Shown piece after piece: positions 11,128 to 25,724 of a stretch of 64,000 bases of DNA. Every line of letters starts with the position of its first letter. Position 1 is the first letter of the stretch. The stretch is from Sitta carolinensis (Eukaryota; Chordata; Aves; Passeriformes; Sittidae): the NCBI GenBank assembly GCA_032173965.1, contig CM063290.1, positions 3,489,001 through 3,553,000 on the forward strand. The letters are read 5' to 3'. The position numbers and the translations under genes were made by a program. The notes under the pieces are model-generated. The model was not told where the DNA came from and made no database searches. It saw only the letters and a program-made list of their open reading frames with translations.

Positions 11128-14100
11128 GTAATAATGCTCTGTGCCACGTCTCACTGCTCCTAAGGATCAGCAGACTTAGGAAGGGGAAGAAAATGCTGGC
11201 TTTTATGTGGAGCCAGCTGAAGAGCGAGTGCTCAGAGTTGTCGAGAGTGCAGAGCTTCTCATGGCTGGATTATAAAGATGTAACTGTAAGAACACTTCAA
11301 AGGGTTGGGGTTTTGTTTTATTTTGTTGAAAAAAATGTTATCACTTAACCTGGATTGGCTGTGCCATGTTCTGATTACGGGATTTCCGTCATCTGTTTAA
11401 AAACTTGAAGAAAGTGTATGTGCTTGATAATATTTCATCTGTCTCCAAAGCAAAATGGTTCTTATCAGAAAATACACATACGTTTTCACATTTCAATCAC
11501 AATTCCGCAGCTAGAGATTAACTGAATAAAAAAGGATTTAAAATCACATGCTATGTAAACCCATTTGTCTTTTTCCTAAGTGAAATTTAAGTCTAGTTAG
11601 TGCATTATAGGGTAAAATTTGTTCTTGTGCAGTAACTTATGTTAGAACACATACTGAATTATGGTCAGATTTCCTAGCGGTGCACTGGCAAACAGAGTGG
11701 GTGTGAACAAGCCTGGGTGATGTGCTGACCCCCAGCCATCACATTTTGTGCATCAGCAGGTGCTGCAGGAGGTCAGGTGCTAGGTACCCAAGGTGTGCTG
11801 TGCTGCAGCCAGAGCAGATCCTTCTCCTGAGCTCTCCCTGGCACAGGTAAGGGGGATGTGCTGCCACATGACCTGGTGTGCTCTGCTGTGTGCCTGGATT
11901 GCACCTCCCCTGCATTTCAGGGCTGCAGCAAATGCAGCAGTGAGGATATTTCTTTAATCTCAGGGCAGCTTTTCATGAGCTGTATTATCATCTCACAAGA
12001 AACTGTGTTATCTGGCTTTTCCCATTGCACAGTATCTCATAAATTCCTTTTATCATCATTTTCCATTGCACCTTTTATTTCATAAATATTTTTCAAGATT
12101 TCATTTACCATTGTCAGCTCCTTTTAGGTTTCTGCAAACACTGTATTTCTTGCTGTGGTCATATATTTATCCTAACTTTATAATTTATTTGGCTGCACTC
12201 CCTTTTCATTAGAAGATGATGGAATTATTTTCTATGTTGAGATCTGCCTTGACAGTGTAAATAAGCTGTAGACGGTTATTTTATTTTGATTGAAGTATTT
12301 CATTATGGTCCTCCATGTTTTCATTTTGGCCTTTGGAGAGCTCAGCCCAGGAATATAATTTATGATTCCTGCTACTTCACCTCTTACCCCTCTGGGGGAC
12401 TGACTGGCACTATGCCCATGAGTCAGTGCACAGGTCTGTGTTTTGGTGACTACTTACTGCTTTCAGTGCATTAAAGTTGTCCAAACCCCAAGGTTTTTGA
12501 AAGCAGGAGTCCTGCTCATCATAATCCTTAGCATGCAAGAGTAATTTTTCCTTTAGACTAGTGTTATTTTAATAAGTTAGTCAAATTAATGTTTCTTCTG
12601 CACAATTCAATTCTTAAAATACGCTTTAAATTCTAGCATTTAGACACTCTTTAAAAACTCACACAGACTTTAAGGTATTTGATTTCTGTACTATATTTTA
12701 TCTGACCAGGAATTGCAGGGGAATATATTATTAGCTGTTTTGAAGCCAATTTTTTTGAAATCTTCAGGCAAAAATGGAAAACCCCAATGAACTGGAAATG
12801 CTCAAGTCACAGAACAGAGTGAACAGTGGTGGTGTCCCTAAATACTCCCAAACTTTTGCAGAGGTGACCGTGGGAATTTGGCTGTACTGACCTGCAAGGA
12901 GGCCAATTCCAGCCAATTTCTGGCCATCAGGTGTTACAATATGAGTAACTTAGTGGTTGGTTACTAGGTGAGGGAAAAGTGAACTCCCAAACAAAACTGT
13001 GTGTGCTGCTGGAAGGTCTTCCAGGGCGTGACCTGGGGTTTTATTAATGCCTCTGCATTGCTCAAAGGAGTCACTTTTGCAGATAGGAGTAAAACAGCTC
13101 CTCGTTCAGGTTAAGCAGTGATTTTTGAGGAATAAAGTTTATCGTTGTTCTGCGTTGTTCCATTCTTACTGCCTTTATAGCATCACTGTGCTTTATGCTG
13201 CCCCTTAGTCTAAACTCAGGCGTTAAATAGCTGTGCACCATTGTTCTGCTCCCATTGTTTGTCTCATGGTTGGTTTTATTTCACTGGTGCCTGCAATGAT
13301 CGATCAGTGTACGGGGGTTTTTTTATAAGCCAAGGTACAAATAAGGTGTATTGTTAGAAAAGCAGCATGGAAGTAGCACAGATTTTATTCAGCGAGTCGT
13401 TATTACTGGAAAGATTGATCGTGTTTTTCAGAAACAAAACATATCATCCTTCTGACAAAAGGGAAAGATGTCAGGAGAGAACTGTTGGGTTTTTTAAAAT
13501 ATTTTTTTAGCCATTTGTAGCTGTTTAATGCTAAGGAAGGGAAAGTGGATAAAGATTCACTAACCAATAACATTCTGAAGTGCACTGCTGTTCTGATCAA
13601 GCATTGCTGAGGGTTTGTGAGCAATTTTTTTTGGACCTAATTTCACGGCTTGAACGAGCTGACAATGCTCAACATCTCCACCTTCTAGGGTGTCAGAGGT
13701 GTGTGCAAGACACAAGGCTCCGTGAATAAGCACAAGACAACAGCATAAAATAGGTGAGATAATCTAAGAATAGTTATTGCTCTCAGCTTTGATGAAACCT
13801 TCCCCTCTTGAGTGATTCTGTGGCTGTTGGACCCACACGGGGAAGGGGAGTGGGCAGCACAGCCTGGGACACCCCGTGCTGTGGGGTCTGTCCTTATTCC
13901 AAGGGCTGTAGGGATCTATAGCTCATTCCTGGCTATTTGTAGGGATCTTTCCTGGCTGTTTGGGGGTTCTTATGGCAGGGTATGTCATTCAGAGTTATGG
14001 AGTTTGTAAAAGTCTTGCTTCCCTTTGAGGAGGGATCCTCGTATCAAGAGGCAAGATGTGGTGAGCTGGAGGCCTGAGCATCTCCAGAGAAATGCCAGCC

Positions 14101-14650
14101 AGAGCAGTGACCTGATTAGCCTTTCAAAACTAATTATCTCCATGTTGTACTGCAGCTCTCACTCTCCAGCCTTCATGCTCAGAACTTCAGTTTGCTTCTC
14201 TGACAGAGAAATATTTCCTGGCAGCTCCTGGCGTAGGCATTTCAGATTGTGACAGAAAGCTCCTGCTTCCCTCCCGCTCCTCGTGTGCCTGATGGAAATG
14301 AATGATGAGATGGGACTTGGCTTTAAATCACTGCACAAATAATGTGACAAATTAATATTTGACATTTACTAGTGTAGGACTGTCAGGCTGATGCTGTGCC
14401 CTGTGCATCCGTGTGCTGCTCCTGGGGCAGCCTGGGCAGGGGCCGTGGGTGGATTTGCTCAGAAAGGTGTGACCTGGTCTGAGGAAGGGAGAGGAAATGG
14501 GTGTTGTCCTTGTTTGTGGAGCAGAGGTACCACTATGTCAGTGAGACAGGCTGTGAAATGCAGAGATATCCTCATTTCATATTTTATTCTGATGTGAAAC
14601 AGCTCTACTCGAGCATCGCAGAATGCAGAAATGGTATTTTCTGAACATAA

Positions 14651-14669
14651 ATACCATTTAAAATGGTAT
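14651..14669. repeat. Short AT-rich palindrome
   Basis: ATACCATTTAAAATGGTAT is self-complementary, with nine-base arms around a central A. A partial copy (TTTTAAATGGTAATTTTAAA) follows at once. Probably a chance feature of A+T-rich intron. Confidence 0.6.
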
Positions 14670-17600
14670 TTTAAATGGTAATTTTAAAGCTCAGTTGCTG
14701 GCACAAGTCCAGATCTGTAAGGGATGCTGAGGCTACAGCTACAAAAGCATGTTTTCACACATGAATAAGCTGCAGAAGTCAAGTAGAAAAAGGTCGTGAC
14801 CTTATGTTAACCTTCTTTGGTAAACTGTCATTTCTTATTTATATTATTGTGCTCTCATCTGTCAAGGCAACTGACAGAACTTAGAGACAAGTGAAGTCCT
14901 GTGATTAACTGTTGATGAAAAGGAGCTCCTGTTTTGTTGATTGGAGTGATTCTGCAATCACTGTAGCCCCATCCCTGGGGGTTTGGGCCAAGGCTCGGCG
15001 CTCTGGCAGCTTTGCTGACCCCTGCCAGGGGCACCCGGGGAGCAGCTGCCTCCAGAGCCAGAGTGTGACTGAGCAGGGCCACCCTGGTTACCCCAGCAGT
15101 GGGGGAGTCACGGGGGTCACTGCTGCAGCCTGGGCCCAGGGCGGGGGGAACTCTCCAGACACTCTCTGTTGCCTTGGAAGAGCTGATGGTGGGCTAAAAG
15201 GAGTGCTGAGGGACATGTCTGAGAGCCAGAAAGTGTTCATTAATATGGTGACAGCGTTTATTCTGTTAATAAGGTCTGAGATATAGCTTATTCTAGTCAG
15301 ATTCTGGTTTTGTTGAAGACAACAAATGTTAGTTCTGCGTTTGGGCTGTTTTCCCTGCCCAGCAAATCAATGTACAGGTGTCTGCCATGTCCTGTGATAA
15401 AAAACTGAAGGACATAATACCATGCACTTCGAAGGAAATGCCAAGGCATTTTTATTATATTTATTTAATTTTTATTAGAACGGGAGAAGTGAGTCTGCTG
15501 GAAGGATTCAGGATGCTTTTGCATGGTCTTAGCTCTGAAAGTTGCATTTGATTCAACACAGTGTTGGCAGGCCATGACACTCCAGTACTTATTGCCAGGA
15601 ACACTTCAGCAGAAGGAGAACAAGGAGAATATATTTTACAAAAATCAAAAAGTACCAGTTCTTGTTCCAGGTGCAACAAGTACCACACCAACTGAACTCA
15701 AACCTTACAGCACTCAAGTGAAAGCACCCTTAGATGGGGTGAAGCCACCCAACCCTCTTCATCTTGCTCTGTTTCAAGACCTTGTCTTGAGACAAGGGAA
15801 TAAATCCAGTTGCAGGGATTGTATCACAATTATCTAATTATCTGTAACTGAATTACTCTGTCCACCTAATGTCTGCCTCCTAGAGTGTGGGGAATGGATA
15901 GCTCTACCTCATCAGACCCTGGCTGAACTATCTTGATAGCTGAGGCATCTCAGGGTATTGGAATTTTACAGCAATTCTAAAAAGGAGAGGAAAAGAATAG
16001 GTGAAAGGAAAAACAACTTGTGAGAGGAGAGAAGGTAAAACCTAATTTGTGATTTTTTCAAACCTGTTGTTAGTTGCTCTCAGGTATCCTGGGACTCCAG
16101 CTTGGGTTTTTAGAGCTAAGTCTGATATTTTCAAGTATTTATGCTTCAAAGAATAAAAAACCCACAGTAATCTGCCAAGGGGGGTGAAGAGTAAACATTT
16201 TCTTCTCCATTAGTTTGTGCATCCAGGAAACTGGTAAATGTCTTATATTTGAAGCGAATTTGACAAGAAGAAATATTTGCTTTTACCTTTAAATATTAAT
16301 TGTGATTGCTCCTACCTGTCAAATCATTATTTTTAGTCATGAGTAAAAAGCTTAATAATTGCTTTTGATTTCAGATCCCAGTTGGTAATTAAAAAAACCC
16401 CAAAAAACAAAAAACAAAAAAAGAAGGGTTCCCCTACTTCTCTTATAGAGGGAACTGTATTAAATGAGACTATGGATTAATTGTGCTTTATAAACACTAT
16501 TTGGCATTGTGCACTCAGACTTCTGTGGTTTTCTGGAGACTGCTAGATCTAGGCAACAGTACTAAATTTTGATTTAGTGATTTTTGTGCACGGCTGCAGG
16601 GAAGCTCCAGGCAGAAACTGCTGGAGATGTTCTACATTTGCAAACTTGATGGGGAATCTAATTTTATTTCCACTCCCAAGTCATTCTTTTGGAATTCTCA
16701 ATTTCAGGCATTTTTCTGAGGAGAATTGATGGCTGGACGTTGTCCCTGTGACCTCCCTCGTGCTCTCCCTTGCCATGCTGGGTCTGGCTGGGATCAATAG
16801 TTCGTGGAGCTGTTACACTCTCCCAGGCAAATTGTGTCATCTCTCTGCATTTGTCTATTCCTGGTAGCTCCACAGCAAAAAAGCTCTCCAAATAAGTAGC
16901 AAAAATGACAACAGATTCAGAGTGAGGGTAACACTGACTTCAGCCTATTGGACTTTTTAAAAGAATCACCTGAGTGCTGATTCCTGGCAAGCCCAAGCAG
17001 GCAGGAACCTGAGCTGAATTTCAGGGGCTCATTCCAGCCTGGCAGTGGCTTGGTCTGGGCAGTCCCCTTGCTTTTTTTTTTTGACCTCTCCCCAGAAAAA
17101 AAAAAACACTCAGTTACACAAACCTTCTCAATCTTATTAAAATACATCAAATACCAAACCCAGCAAATCCCAGCATTTTGTGTCTGCTCCTCTTCAGTCA
17201 GGGAAAGGACACATTGCTCGGGCCAGAACAGACACTTCCCACCTGGTTCAGAGCATTTCTCTGTTGGTCTGGGCCAAGAAGAGCACTTGATGCTCTGATA
17301 ACTGATTTATTGTTGAATTTTAATTGCCCTGGTTTAGTTTCTTCCCAATTCCTGCCTGGCTGTTGCTGAAGTCTCCCCGCTCGCCCCTCACAAGCCAAAC
17401 AAAGGCGGCTGAGAGCTGAACCACCCAGTTTCTCACATCTGCCATCCCTCGGGGTAGGCAGGCTCACAGTTATGACAGCTCCCTCCAAAGTGAGCACTGC
17501 CACTGCAGGCTGAGCTCGTTTATCCTGGGTGCCTGTTTCATCGATCCGACTGGGAACAGCCTGAGCCAGTTCACAGGAGCCTTTTAAGGAGAAGTTTTAT

Positions 17601-19993
17601 GCACACCAGTTGGGTCAAGGGTATTATTATCCTAGTCCAGGGCTACAAAGCAACAGCTGGAGGAGTCCTACCCAAAAGCCCTTGACTTCAGGGGAAGACT
17701 GGGACCACTTATATTTCAAGGATTCAATGATTATTTCCAGATAATCCTGGTGAATCTCTTTTTCTCCATGGAGCTTGTTTTTCCGTGCCTAGATTTTTGC
17801 CTTCGAACACTTAATTCAGCTGCAACGTTTTAATAACAGCCTTTTGCATAAACAAACCGTGGAACTGGCAGTTTAATTTTCAGGTTGTGTCAGGATTACA
17901 CAGGGTTAGGTGTAGTGCAGCTTGTCACCCTGTCATACATTCCCTGCAGCTCAACTTGTGCCGTGTTCCAAGGCGGCAGCATCTTTTAAAAAGCACAGCG
18001 TTGCTCGTACCCCACAGAAAACTGGCACCCTTTGCATTTCAGTTATCAGATGAATTATTGATCACTGGTCTGAAGGGGAAGGCTCTTTTCTGGGTGTCAC
18101 AGGTAGGAGCAAACACAGAGCCCCATCTCCACGGCATGTGCCCCTACGGCGTGCGGCTCCCCGTGCGTCACAGCTGATTTTAGGCTGGCACGTGGATTGC
18201 TTCCTGAGCCTCCTAGATACCTTGTCTTCCTCCAGCTCCACCAGCTGGAAGCAAACACGGAGCAGGAAGCTCAGCCTGCCATTATCCTTGGAAAGGAATG
18301 TCCTTCAGTTTGCAGGGGCAGTGACCGTCACCCCCTTGGTGGTTCCTCCATGAATGACTCCAGCTCTTGCAATTCTGAGTTTGTGCTCACAACAAAGTTG
18401 GGCATGGGCAAAAAAAAACTGGCCTGGAGAGTCTTCTTTGTCCCAACCACTTGATGCATAAAGCTGTGTTGATCAGCTTTTGATTTTGAGAACATTTAAA
18501 GTTCAGAAATATCGCAGTATTTGCCACGTTGCTCAGGGACTTAATGCTTTTAATTAACAGAGGAGCTGTGAATAGTTAGATGAAAAGCATTATAGAACTG
18601 TATGAAAAGGCTGTTATTGTCCAGATGAAAGATAATATTTGGAAATAATGTAACAAAAAATGATAGACTGCAGTACAAATATGTTTTGAGATATTTCTAG
18701 GGCTCTGATTAGTTTATATTAGCTAGTTTTTTGCTTTTATGACTACGTCTGAAAGGTAAGTTATGGAGAATGTTAACATTCCAGAGGGCTGATTGACAAT
18801 AATTAGTTTATTTTGAAGGAAAGGAAAGAAGCACAGTATTGTTGGAGCTGACTAATGTGAATTAAAAGCCAGGTAATCTTTTCTGCAATTACAGAGATAC
18901 AATGATTGCTGCTGTCAGAGAAGAAAATCCACTCGTACTTTTTAGAATCATTGTGTAGGAAGAGCTTTGCAAGCCTGAAATTGAAGCACTGGTCATGGTC
19001 TCCAAAATTACACTTAGTAGTAATTTTATGCAGAAGCAAGACTTTTGAATACTTAAATTATAGCTTGTTTGTAGCAAGGTATTTACCAGCAAATACAAGC
19101 ATCTTATAAACAGCACATGAGTCATCTTGGTGTTCATTTCGAGCACATCGAAAATGCAAATTGCAGCTGAATTATTCTTGTGTGAAGAGGCGAGGCTTAG
19201 AAAAACCTTAAATTTGTACTTTAAATGGAAATTGTGAGAGGAAAAATGTGCACATTTGCCTTTCAGAGGAGGGTATTGTGCAGGGTGGCTACAGCTTTTT
19301 CTGTAGCTTTGCCTACAGGCTGCGTAAACAAGAACGGCAGATACGGAGATGGGAAAGAGCACAGCTCCTGAGTGGTGTTTATGTTCCTCTTTGGGAGCAT
19401 TTAATGCTGTTCTTCCTCAGGACAGCTAATAGAAATCCCCCTTTTTTAAAAATTTTATTATTGAAATGCCTGTGGATTTTATGAACCATCTGATATAACC
19501 TTAAAAAGCTTTAAAACAATTTGTGATAAAATCTAAAGCAAACAGAAACCCGTCAGCTTCTCTGTTCAAAGCCTTGGCCCAAAGGAAGCGATCCAGACAT
19601 GACTGTCAGCGAGATAGCAACTGCTGGGAGAGCTGCACTGCGTTATTAAAAGATCAGTAGTTTGATCAACATCATATTGGATTACTCAAACTTCAATTAC
19701 AGGAGTACCTGAGGGCTTTAGCTGCGATATATTAGAAGACCAACTTGAAGTAAACCTGCTGTTGTTGCATGCTGGCTCTGTGTAAGGCCCACCTGAGAAC
19801 CCTGTGAACAGTTCCTGTCCCAAAAGGGATTCAGTGTCAGCCAAGGAGTTCAAAAGCAACTAATAAAAATGGAGCAATCAACTGATTAATTTGATGTGAA
19901 TTTTAATCTCAGGAAGAGGAAGAAAAAAGGAAGTAAAATGAATTCTTCCGTGCCTGGTGATGTTGTTCATGCAAAGACAGGGTGAGAGAGTTG

Positions 19994-20362
19994 GGGTGGT
20001 ACAGCCTGGAGAGGAGAAGTGCCTGGGGAGACCTCAGAGACCCTTCCAGTGCCTGAAGGGGCTCCAAGAGAGCTGGAGAGGGACTTCAACAAAAGCATGG
20101 AGTGATAAGAGAGAGGGAAATGGCTTCTAACTGCCAGAGGGCAGGTTTAGATCAGATACTGAGAAGAAATTCTTCCCTGTGAGGATTGTGGGGCACTGGC
20201 ACAGGTTTCCCAGAGAATTCATGGCCTATACCTGGAAGAGTTCAAGGTGGCAGGTTGGACAGGGCTTGGAGCAACCTGGGCTAATGGAAGGTGTCCCTGC
20301 CCGTGGCAGGACTGCTTGATCTTCAGTGTCCTTTCCCATCCAAACCGTTCTGTGATTCATGA
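19994..20362 (+). mobile_element. CR1 LINE 3' fragment
   Basis: Sense orientation. Recognisable blocks run from GGTACAGCCTGGAGAGGAG through GAGCTGGAGAGGGACTT, AAGAAATTCTTCCCTGTGAGG, GGCACTGGCACAGGTT and GGAAGGTGTCCCTGCC to a tail at CCAAACCGTTCTGTGATTC. It is one of the longer copies here. It has several mismatches from the usual consensus, so it is not recent. Confidence 0.92.
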
Positions 20363-22543
20363 TTAGGATCCAGCCCTGGGGGCTGGCATGGATAGGTTTT
20401 GGATGTGTTAATGCCGCTCTTCTCCTGCTGGAGTCTCTGCAGAGGCACACGTGATTTATGTCATAAAGGAAGCAGAGCAAGAAAATCTGTGTAAAATACT
20501 GGCTGTCTGTTTATGTCCTAGGTTGTCCTGGAGCTGGGATGGCTCCAGTGGGGGATCAGTGGTGGCACCTGAGGAGGCAGCCCATGAGCTGATGGCTGCA
20601 GAGCAGTGCCAGGAGCCAGCTGTGACACAGAGGGGAGGCTGTGCTGTGCTCTCACTTTTAGAGTGGCAGAGGTGCAGCTTGGTGGCTGAAGAGTGCCCGT
20701 TCTGGTCCTGCACACCTTGTCACCAGTCCCATCTGTGTTTCCAGCCAGCACAGCTCAGGGACTGTAAGCTGGAAATATCCGATTACGGAGGCGTTTGCAT
20801 GATTATAATTTTCTTGTGCGTGTTTTACCTGCTGTGTGTGGAAAACACATTTCCCTGCATTCTGCTGTAGTAGAGACACGGAGCTCAGCAAGTGTGCATT
20901 AGTATTGCTGCTGGCAAAATCCAGGTGTTCTCATCACATCAGGCATTTCTCTTTTTATTCCATAACTACTCTTGCAAACTGCCATATCCTGCCGAGAGAA
21001 GATGCTGATGGCCCAACATAAACCTCCTTAGCACAGCTCAGAACTGAGTCCACACAAGGAGTTTGGGCTGTATCATGCTGTCACTTATTAAGTGCAGCTC
21101 CTTGTAGAGACCTTCTCCTCCTTTGCCACCCTCCCACCTCACAGCAGGGCCCAGCTGGGTTGTGCTGAGGAGCTGTATTTAAAAATTGATAGAGCCATAG
21201 CAAATATTCTCTCTGCGGTTCTGCCCCACATCAGATCTTGCAGGAGCTGCTGATACTGGTGATCTCAAACTCTTTCTGCAAAGCAGAAATCACCTAAAAT
21301 TTTGATTGCTGTCTCTCAAACATTCCCTTCCAACCTCCCTGTTCACAGCCAGTACATTTTCCTGTTTCCTAGTGGAAACAGTGACATTAATGAAGCTGGG
21401 TTTTTTTTTGGTGTGCAAACTTTTTTTAGGAGCCTAAGCTACCCTTTTATCTGGTTTGACATTCTTCAGCTTGTACTCCCTTGTTATTTCATGTGGTCAT
21501 TCACTTATCCTGGCACAGTTCTGCACTGAGAGTTTGTGTCCATCTGTGTGGGTTTCATGTTGATGGGAGTTGGAGTCATCAAGGGGGTGCAGTTGCCAAA
21601 ATATCTATTAGTTTAACCCCACTGTGGAGCCTGGTATCCCCATCACTCTTCCTTTTTGGCTTTTCTTTGCTGAGATGCTGTATACTACACCAAGATCCCA
21701 AAACAGATCATTCTTTTTTTTTTGGTTTTAAATACTTAGAGTGGAGAAAAACATACAGAACTTTTTTGTGAAGAGATGGAAAAGTGGATTTCTTCACGGC
21801 TATGTGAAAACACAGTGTTGTCTGGGGTCTGTCTGTGAAATTCTTGTGTTCCTTGTTTTAATTCTATAGTCTGGTTATCTTGCAAATTGTTCAATAATTG
21901 CTTAAAACGTGTGTGTGCACATACGTATATATCTATGTGTGTCTCTGTGTGTGTATATTTAATGAAGAATTCCTTGAAACTCTAATTAGGGCTGCTTGAC
22001 TCCAAAGCAGTTTACATATCACAGGCTTACACAGCTATCAAACAGATGCTTCTCCTTTTTTTTCATTCAGCTGACATTTTCATTTTCTCTGCATATTTTG
22101 AGCACTGAGCAGTGATGTGTTTTGACTCCTGAGGCTACAGATGATATCAAAATGAGGATTAGAAATGAAGCTTTACCTGTCAATTAAGTTGTTAAGCTTG
22201 TCCTCCACAGTGTCTACACTTTGAAATGGCCTGTTTATTGAATTTGAAATAGTTTTCATTCTTGACTTTGTTTAAATTGAATGGACAGTTCTAATTATAA
22301 TCTTCAGGGTTTTCATCTGCAACATATGGTTTGCATTTAGAGCTGTGGATGAGGGGCTCTTGGATGTTTATTGAGCTAAACCACTGTTAAATATCTCGTG
22401 AGAGAGTGGCATGTCAGGCATTGAGAGTAAGCAGAAATGGGCAGTACAAATATTGCCCAATTTTCTCTTTTCACATCAGTCTGACCAGGAAATTTGGGGG
22501 ACAGCTGGGAAATGAACTGTGGTGGCAGGGTCCAGGAATTGTG

Positions 22544-22775
22544 AGGAAAAAAGAAGAAAGGAAAGGAAAGGAAGGAAAGGAAAGGAAAAAGGAAAGGAAA
22601 GGAAAGGAAAGGAAAGGAAAGGAAAGGAAAGAAGAAAGGAAAGGAAGGAAAGGAAAGGAAAGGAAAGGAAAGGAAAGGAAAGGAAAGGAAAGGAAAGGAA
22701 AGGAAAGGAAAGGAAAGGAAAGGAAAGGAAAGAAGAAAGGAAAAGGAAAGGAAAAAGGAAAGGAAAGGAAAGGAA
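22544..22775. repeat. (GGAAA)n pentanucleotide microsatellite
   Basis: About 230 bases of nearly uninterrupted GGAAA units, with a few AAGAAAGG and GGAAAAAGG variants. All bases of one strand are purines. Such homopurine mirror-like tracts can adopt triplex structures and change length easily. The long Lys/Arg-rich and Phe/Ser/Pro-rich open frames across it on both strands are artefacts of the repeat. Confidence 0.97.
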
Positions 22776-25724
22776 TTGCAGAGGATCTTTGATATATTCC
22801 TCCCCCATTCCAAGTTGAAATTCAATTAATTCAAATTACCAGGATCTCTGTCAGGTCACTGTTGTTTTTCCAGTCACCTGTGGCCCACTAACAGATCCAG
22901 ATATCTCATGGCAGTTTGTTCATCTCTTGTTCTCCATAAGGCCAGTGACAGATCAGGAAATTGCAATCCAGGTCTCTTAGACTTGCTGGGATGGATTGTC
23001 CCTTGCAGCACTCACAGGAGTCTTCTCCTCAAAAGCAGGCTGTGGGCAGCTCCTGCCATTCCTGCTCCATGGATCTGTCCAAAATGCCATGCTTTAGAGA
23101 TGCCTCTGTCCTTTTCCCTTGAAAACAGGCATCAGGGGATGCATCTCCTTTTAGACCTGACATAAATATTTATTACCTAACACAAGGTCCCATCGATGCC
23201 TCTGCTGTTCAATGTGTCACAGTGCCATGATTTCCATCCTTTGGTGTTTTCTGTGGAGAGAGAAACCAGAAGGAGAGAAGTGAAACCTGGCCTTGACACA
23301 GCTGGAAGTCCTTAAAATTGCCTGGGAAAACATCTGAGGTGTAGGGCATGGTACCAACTACAGGGTAGAAGATGTCTCTCCAGGATGGACCAGATCTCCA
23401 GGGAGGTCTGGAGGAAGGACTGACAGACAGTGAACCTGGTACAGAAAGCTGTGGTGGTTAATGCCATTATTTACCTTCCCTTCCCCATTTTCAGGGGCAG
23501 GTAAGTGACCAGATCACTTGTAAAGCCTCTTTCTGTGCCTGCAAAATGGGTGCTGGTAAAAGTTGCTTTGTCCTTAATCCCAGGTGAAGAAATGTAACAG
23601 AAAACTGGCTGCTCCAACCAGGGCCCTGCTTCATTGTGAAATCAGTTTGCAGGGGCTAAGATGGGTGAGGAATCATTAACCTTGCCTTTTAACCAGTGTC
23701 TTCCCAGCCATGACGTGCTCCTTTTGGTCTGCTGGAGCCATTCCATGAATGAATCCTGCTGGAGCAGCCTTGCCTGGGACACCTGGCAGTGAGGAATGTG
23801 AGGGAGCTGCAGTGCTGGGGGCAGACAAGGGATGCTCATCTAATCCATGGCAGGGGCCAGCAAAGGGCAGGACACACAGCTCAGGAGCAAAAATAAAAGC
23901 CTGGGAGCACTAACAGTTCAAAATGACCCAGCTGGCTCTGCAGGAGAGCGTTTATCTCTGCTGAAAGCTGTTTCATGGAGGTGTTTAACACCAGGGTCTA
24001 AAAAAGCTTGTAGCATATTTGTGGTGTTTTGTGAAGCATTGAAAAGAAAAGCCCCAGACCAGGAGTTTTGCAATTTAAAACCTCCCAGCCACCCAAAACT
24101 GTTCTTCTCAATCTTTCCTGCTCAGTTTGGTCAAATGAAAAAGAAATATGTTTTTATTAATATGAACTGATTTGGGGTTTGTTTTGTTTTTTTTTTTTTT
24201 TTAATTCTAGGCTTTGTTTTGGACCAGACTTTAAACTTGTATTTTCCTTCCTAGGGTCAATACCAATGTAAAACTTTTCCTTGTGGAAAAGATGGCCAAA
24301 TATTTTTCTAGCAACAGGAGTTTCAAACCCTGAAAATCATTTTAGTGCTAGTGAAAGAGGAGAGATCCTTTTCAAAACCTCTGCTGCAAGAGCAAATTAT
24401 GTCATGCTTAGTAGTGAGTGCATTTGTGAGGGGATTCACATTGGTTGTCAAATTTTGGACGTTTCTGAGCTTGAGACTTGAGCAATTCTGTGATTTAAAG
24501 GAAGCTGTGAGTTGAATCTGTATAAATTTACCTACTTAGAGCAATAATAGAGGGCTTATTTTAGCTTTTACTTCTATAGAGTAATTTCTGACTTTTGTGC
24601 TCACTTAGGAATGTCTGGGAACCAAGCCTGCTTCCCTTCCTTCCCATGAGTACATAAATTATTTAATTGAAAAACACACTAAATAATGTGTAAAATCCAC
24701 CATGTAATTAGTGGGGAAAGACCATATGATATTTTCACTTCATAACTTTTGTGAGGTTTAAACACCCTTTGGAATATAGAAAAGAGAGTAGTAACAGTGT
24801 AGTTGCAAATAACAGAAGGCAAAGCACTGTCATGCATCTTTGTTGATTTAAAATATCACATTAAACAGCAAACAATCAGAGTTTTCTTATCAGATGTATG
24901 AAATGATCTGCAGCTGAAGAGTTTGGGGGAGCTGGTCAGGGCAAGGGAGAGGTGAGCCAGATTGTTGGAACTGCTTTCCAGATCTGTGCTGGAGTTGAAA
25001 TCGAACAAAATTATCCACTTGTGATAATTTTAAATAGAGTCACCTAAAGCTTCTTGTTGTGGTACTTTACTTAAGAGGCAGTCTTCCCTCTTTGTCTATC
25101 ACCATCATTCCTGACTGACCCTGACAATATTTTGTGACCCACAGAGCTCCCTGGGTAAAGTGGGGTCAAACCCTGATTTTACTGAATTTTAAGATTGTGC
25201 TGCAAAGACTAGACCATGTTTCTTCATCCTGGTCAGGATTTTTAAAATAAATAATCATTGTAATTATTTCCAATTATAATCTGACTTTAAAACCATCAGC
25301 ATAAACTGTTCTCTGAGAAATACAAGTAGGGGTTTGTGTTCCTCTGCTTCTGCTGGTCTCATCCTTCCTGCAGCAAGCTGGAGGATTGTGGTGGCTGAAA
25401 GAGGAAACGTTTGTGTGACTTTCATTCCTGTTTTATGTCGTATTTCTTAGGCATTTAGTAGAAAATGTGTAGTTATGCTTCTGTGAAAGTCCTTTGGGCC
25501 AGATGCCCAGGTGCTGTGGTGGGGGTTTGGGTCCCTGTGTGCAGCTGCCAGCCAGCACCCAGAGGGGGTTCTCACATCAGCTCCCAGCTGCACAGAAATC
25601 TTCCCACCCAAATGGAGTCTCTGGTGTTTGATGCTCATAACTGTTTGGCCTCTGCCTCTCTGTGTTGTTCTCTGCTTGACAAAGTGAAGAGATTTTGCCA
25701 GAAACTAATTAATTGATAAATAAT

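Noticed and set aside
22376..22825. Long open frames on both strands rich in Phe/Ser/Pro or Lys/Arg/Glu
   Set aside because: They are translations of the (GGAAA)n microsatellite.
23200..23620. Possible additional LTR in intron 1
   Set aside because: Some short blocks looked repeat-like, but I found neither TG...CA ends with a duplication nor a polyadenylation signal in a convincing place.
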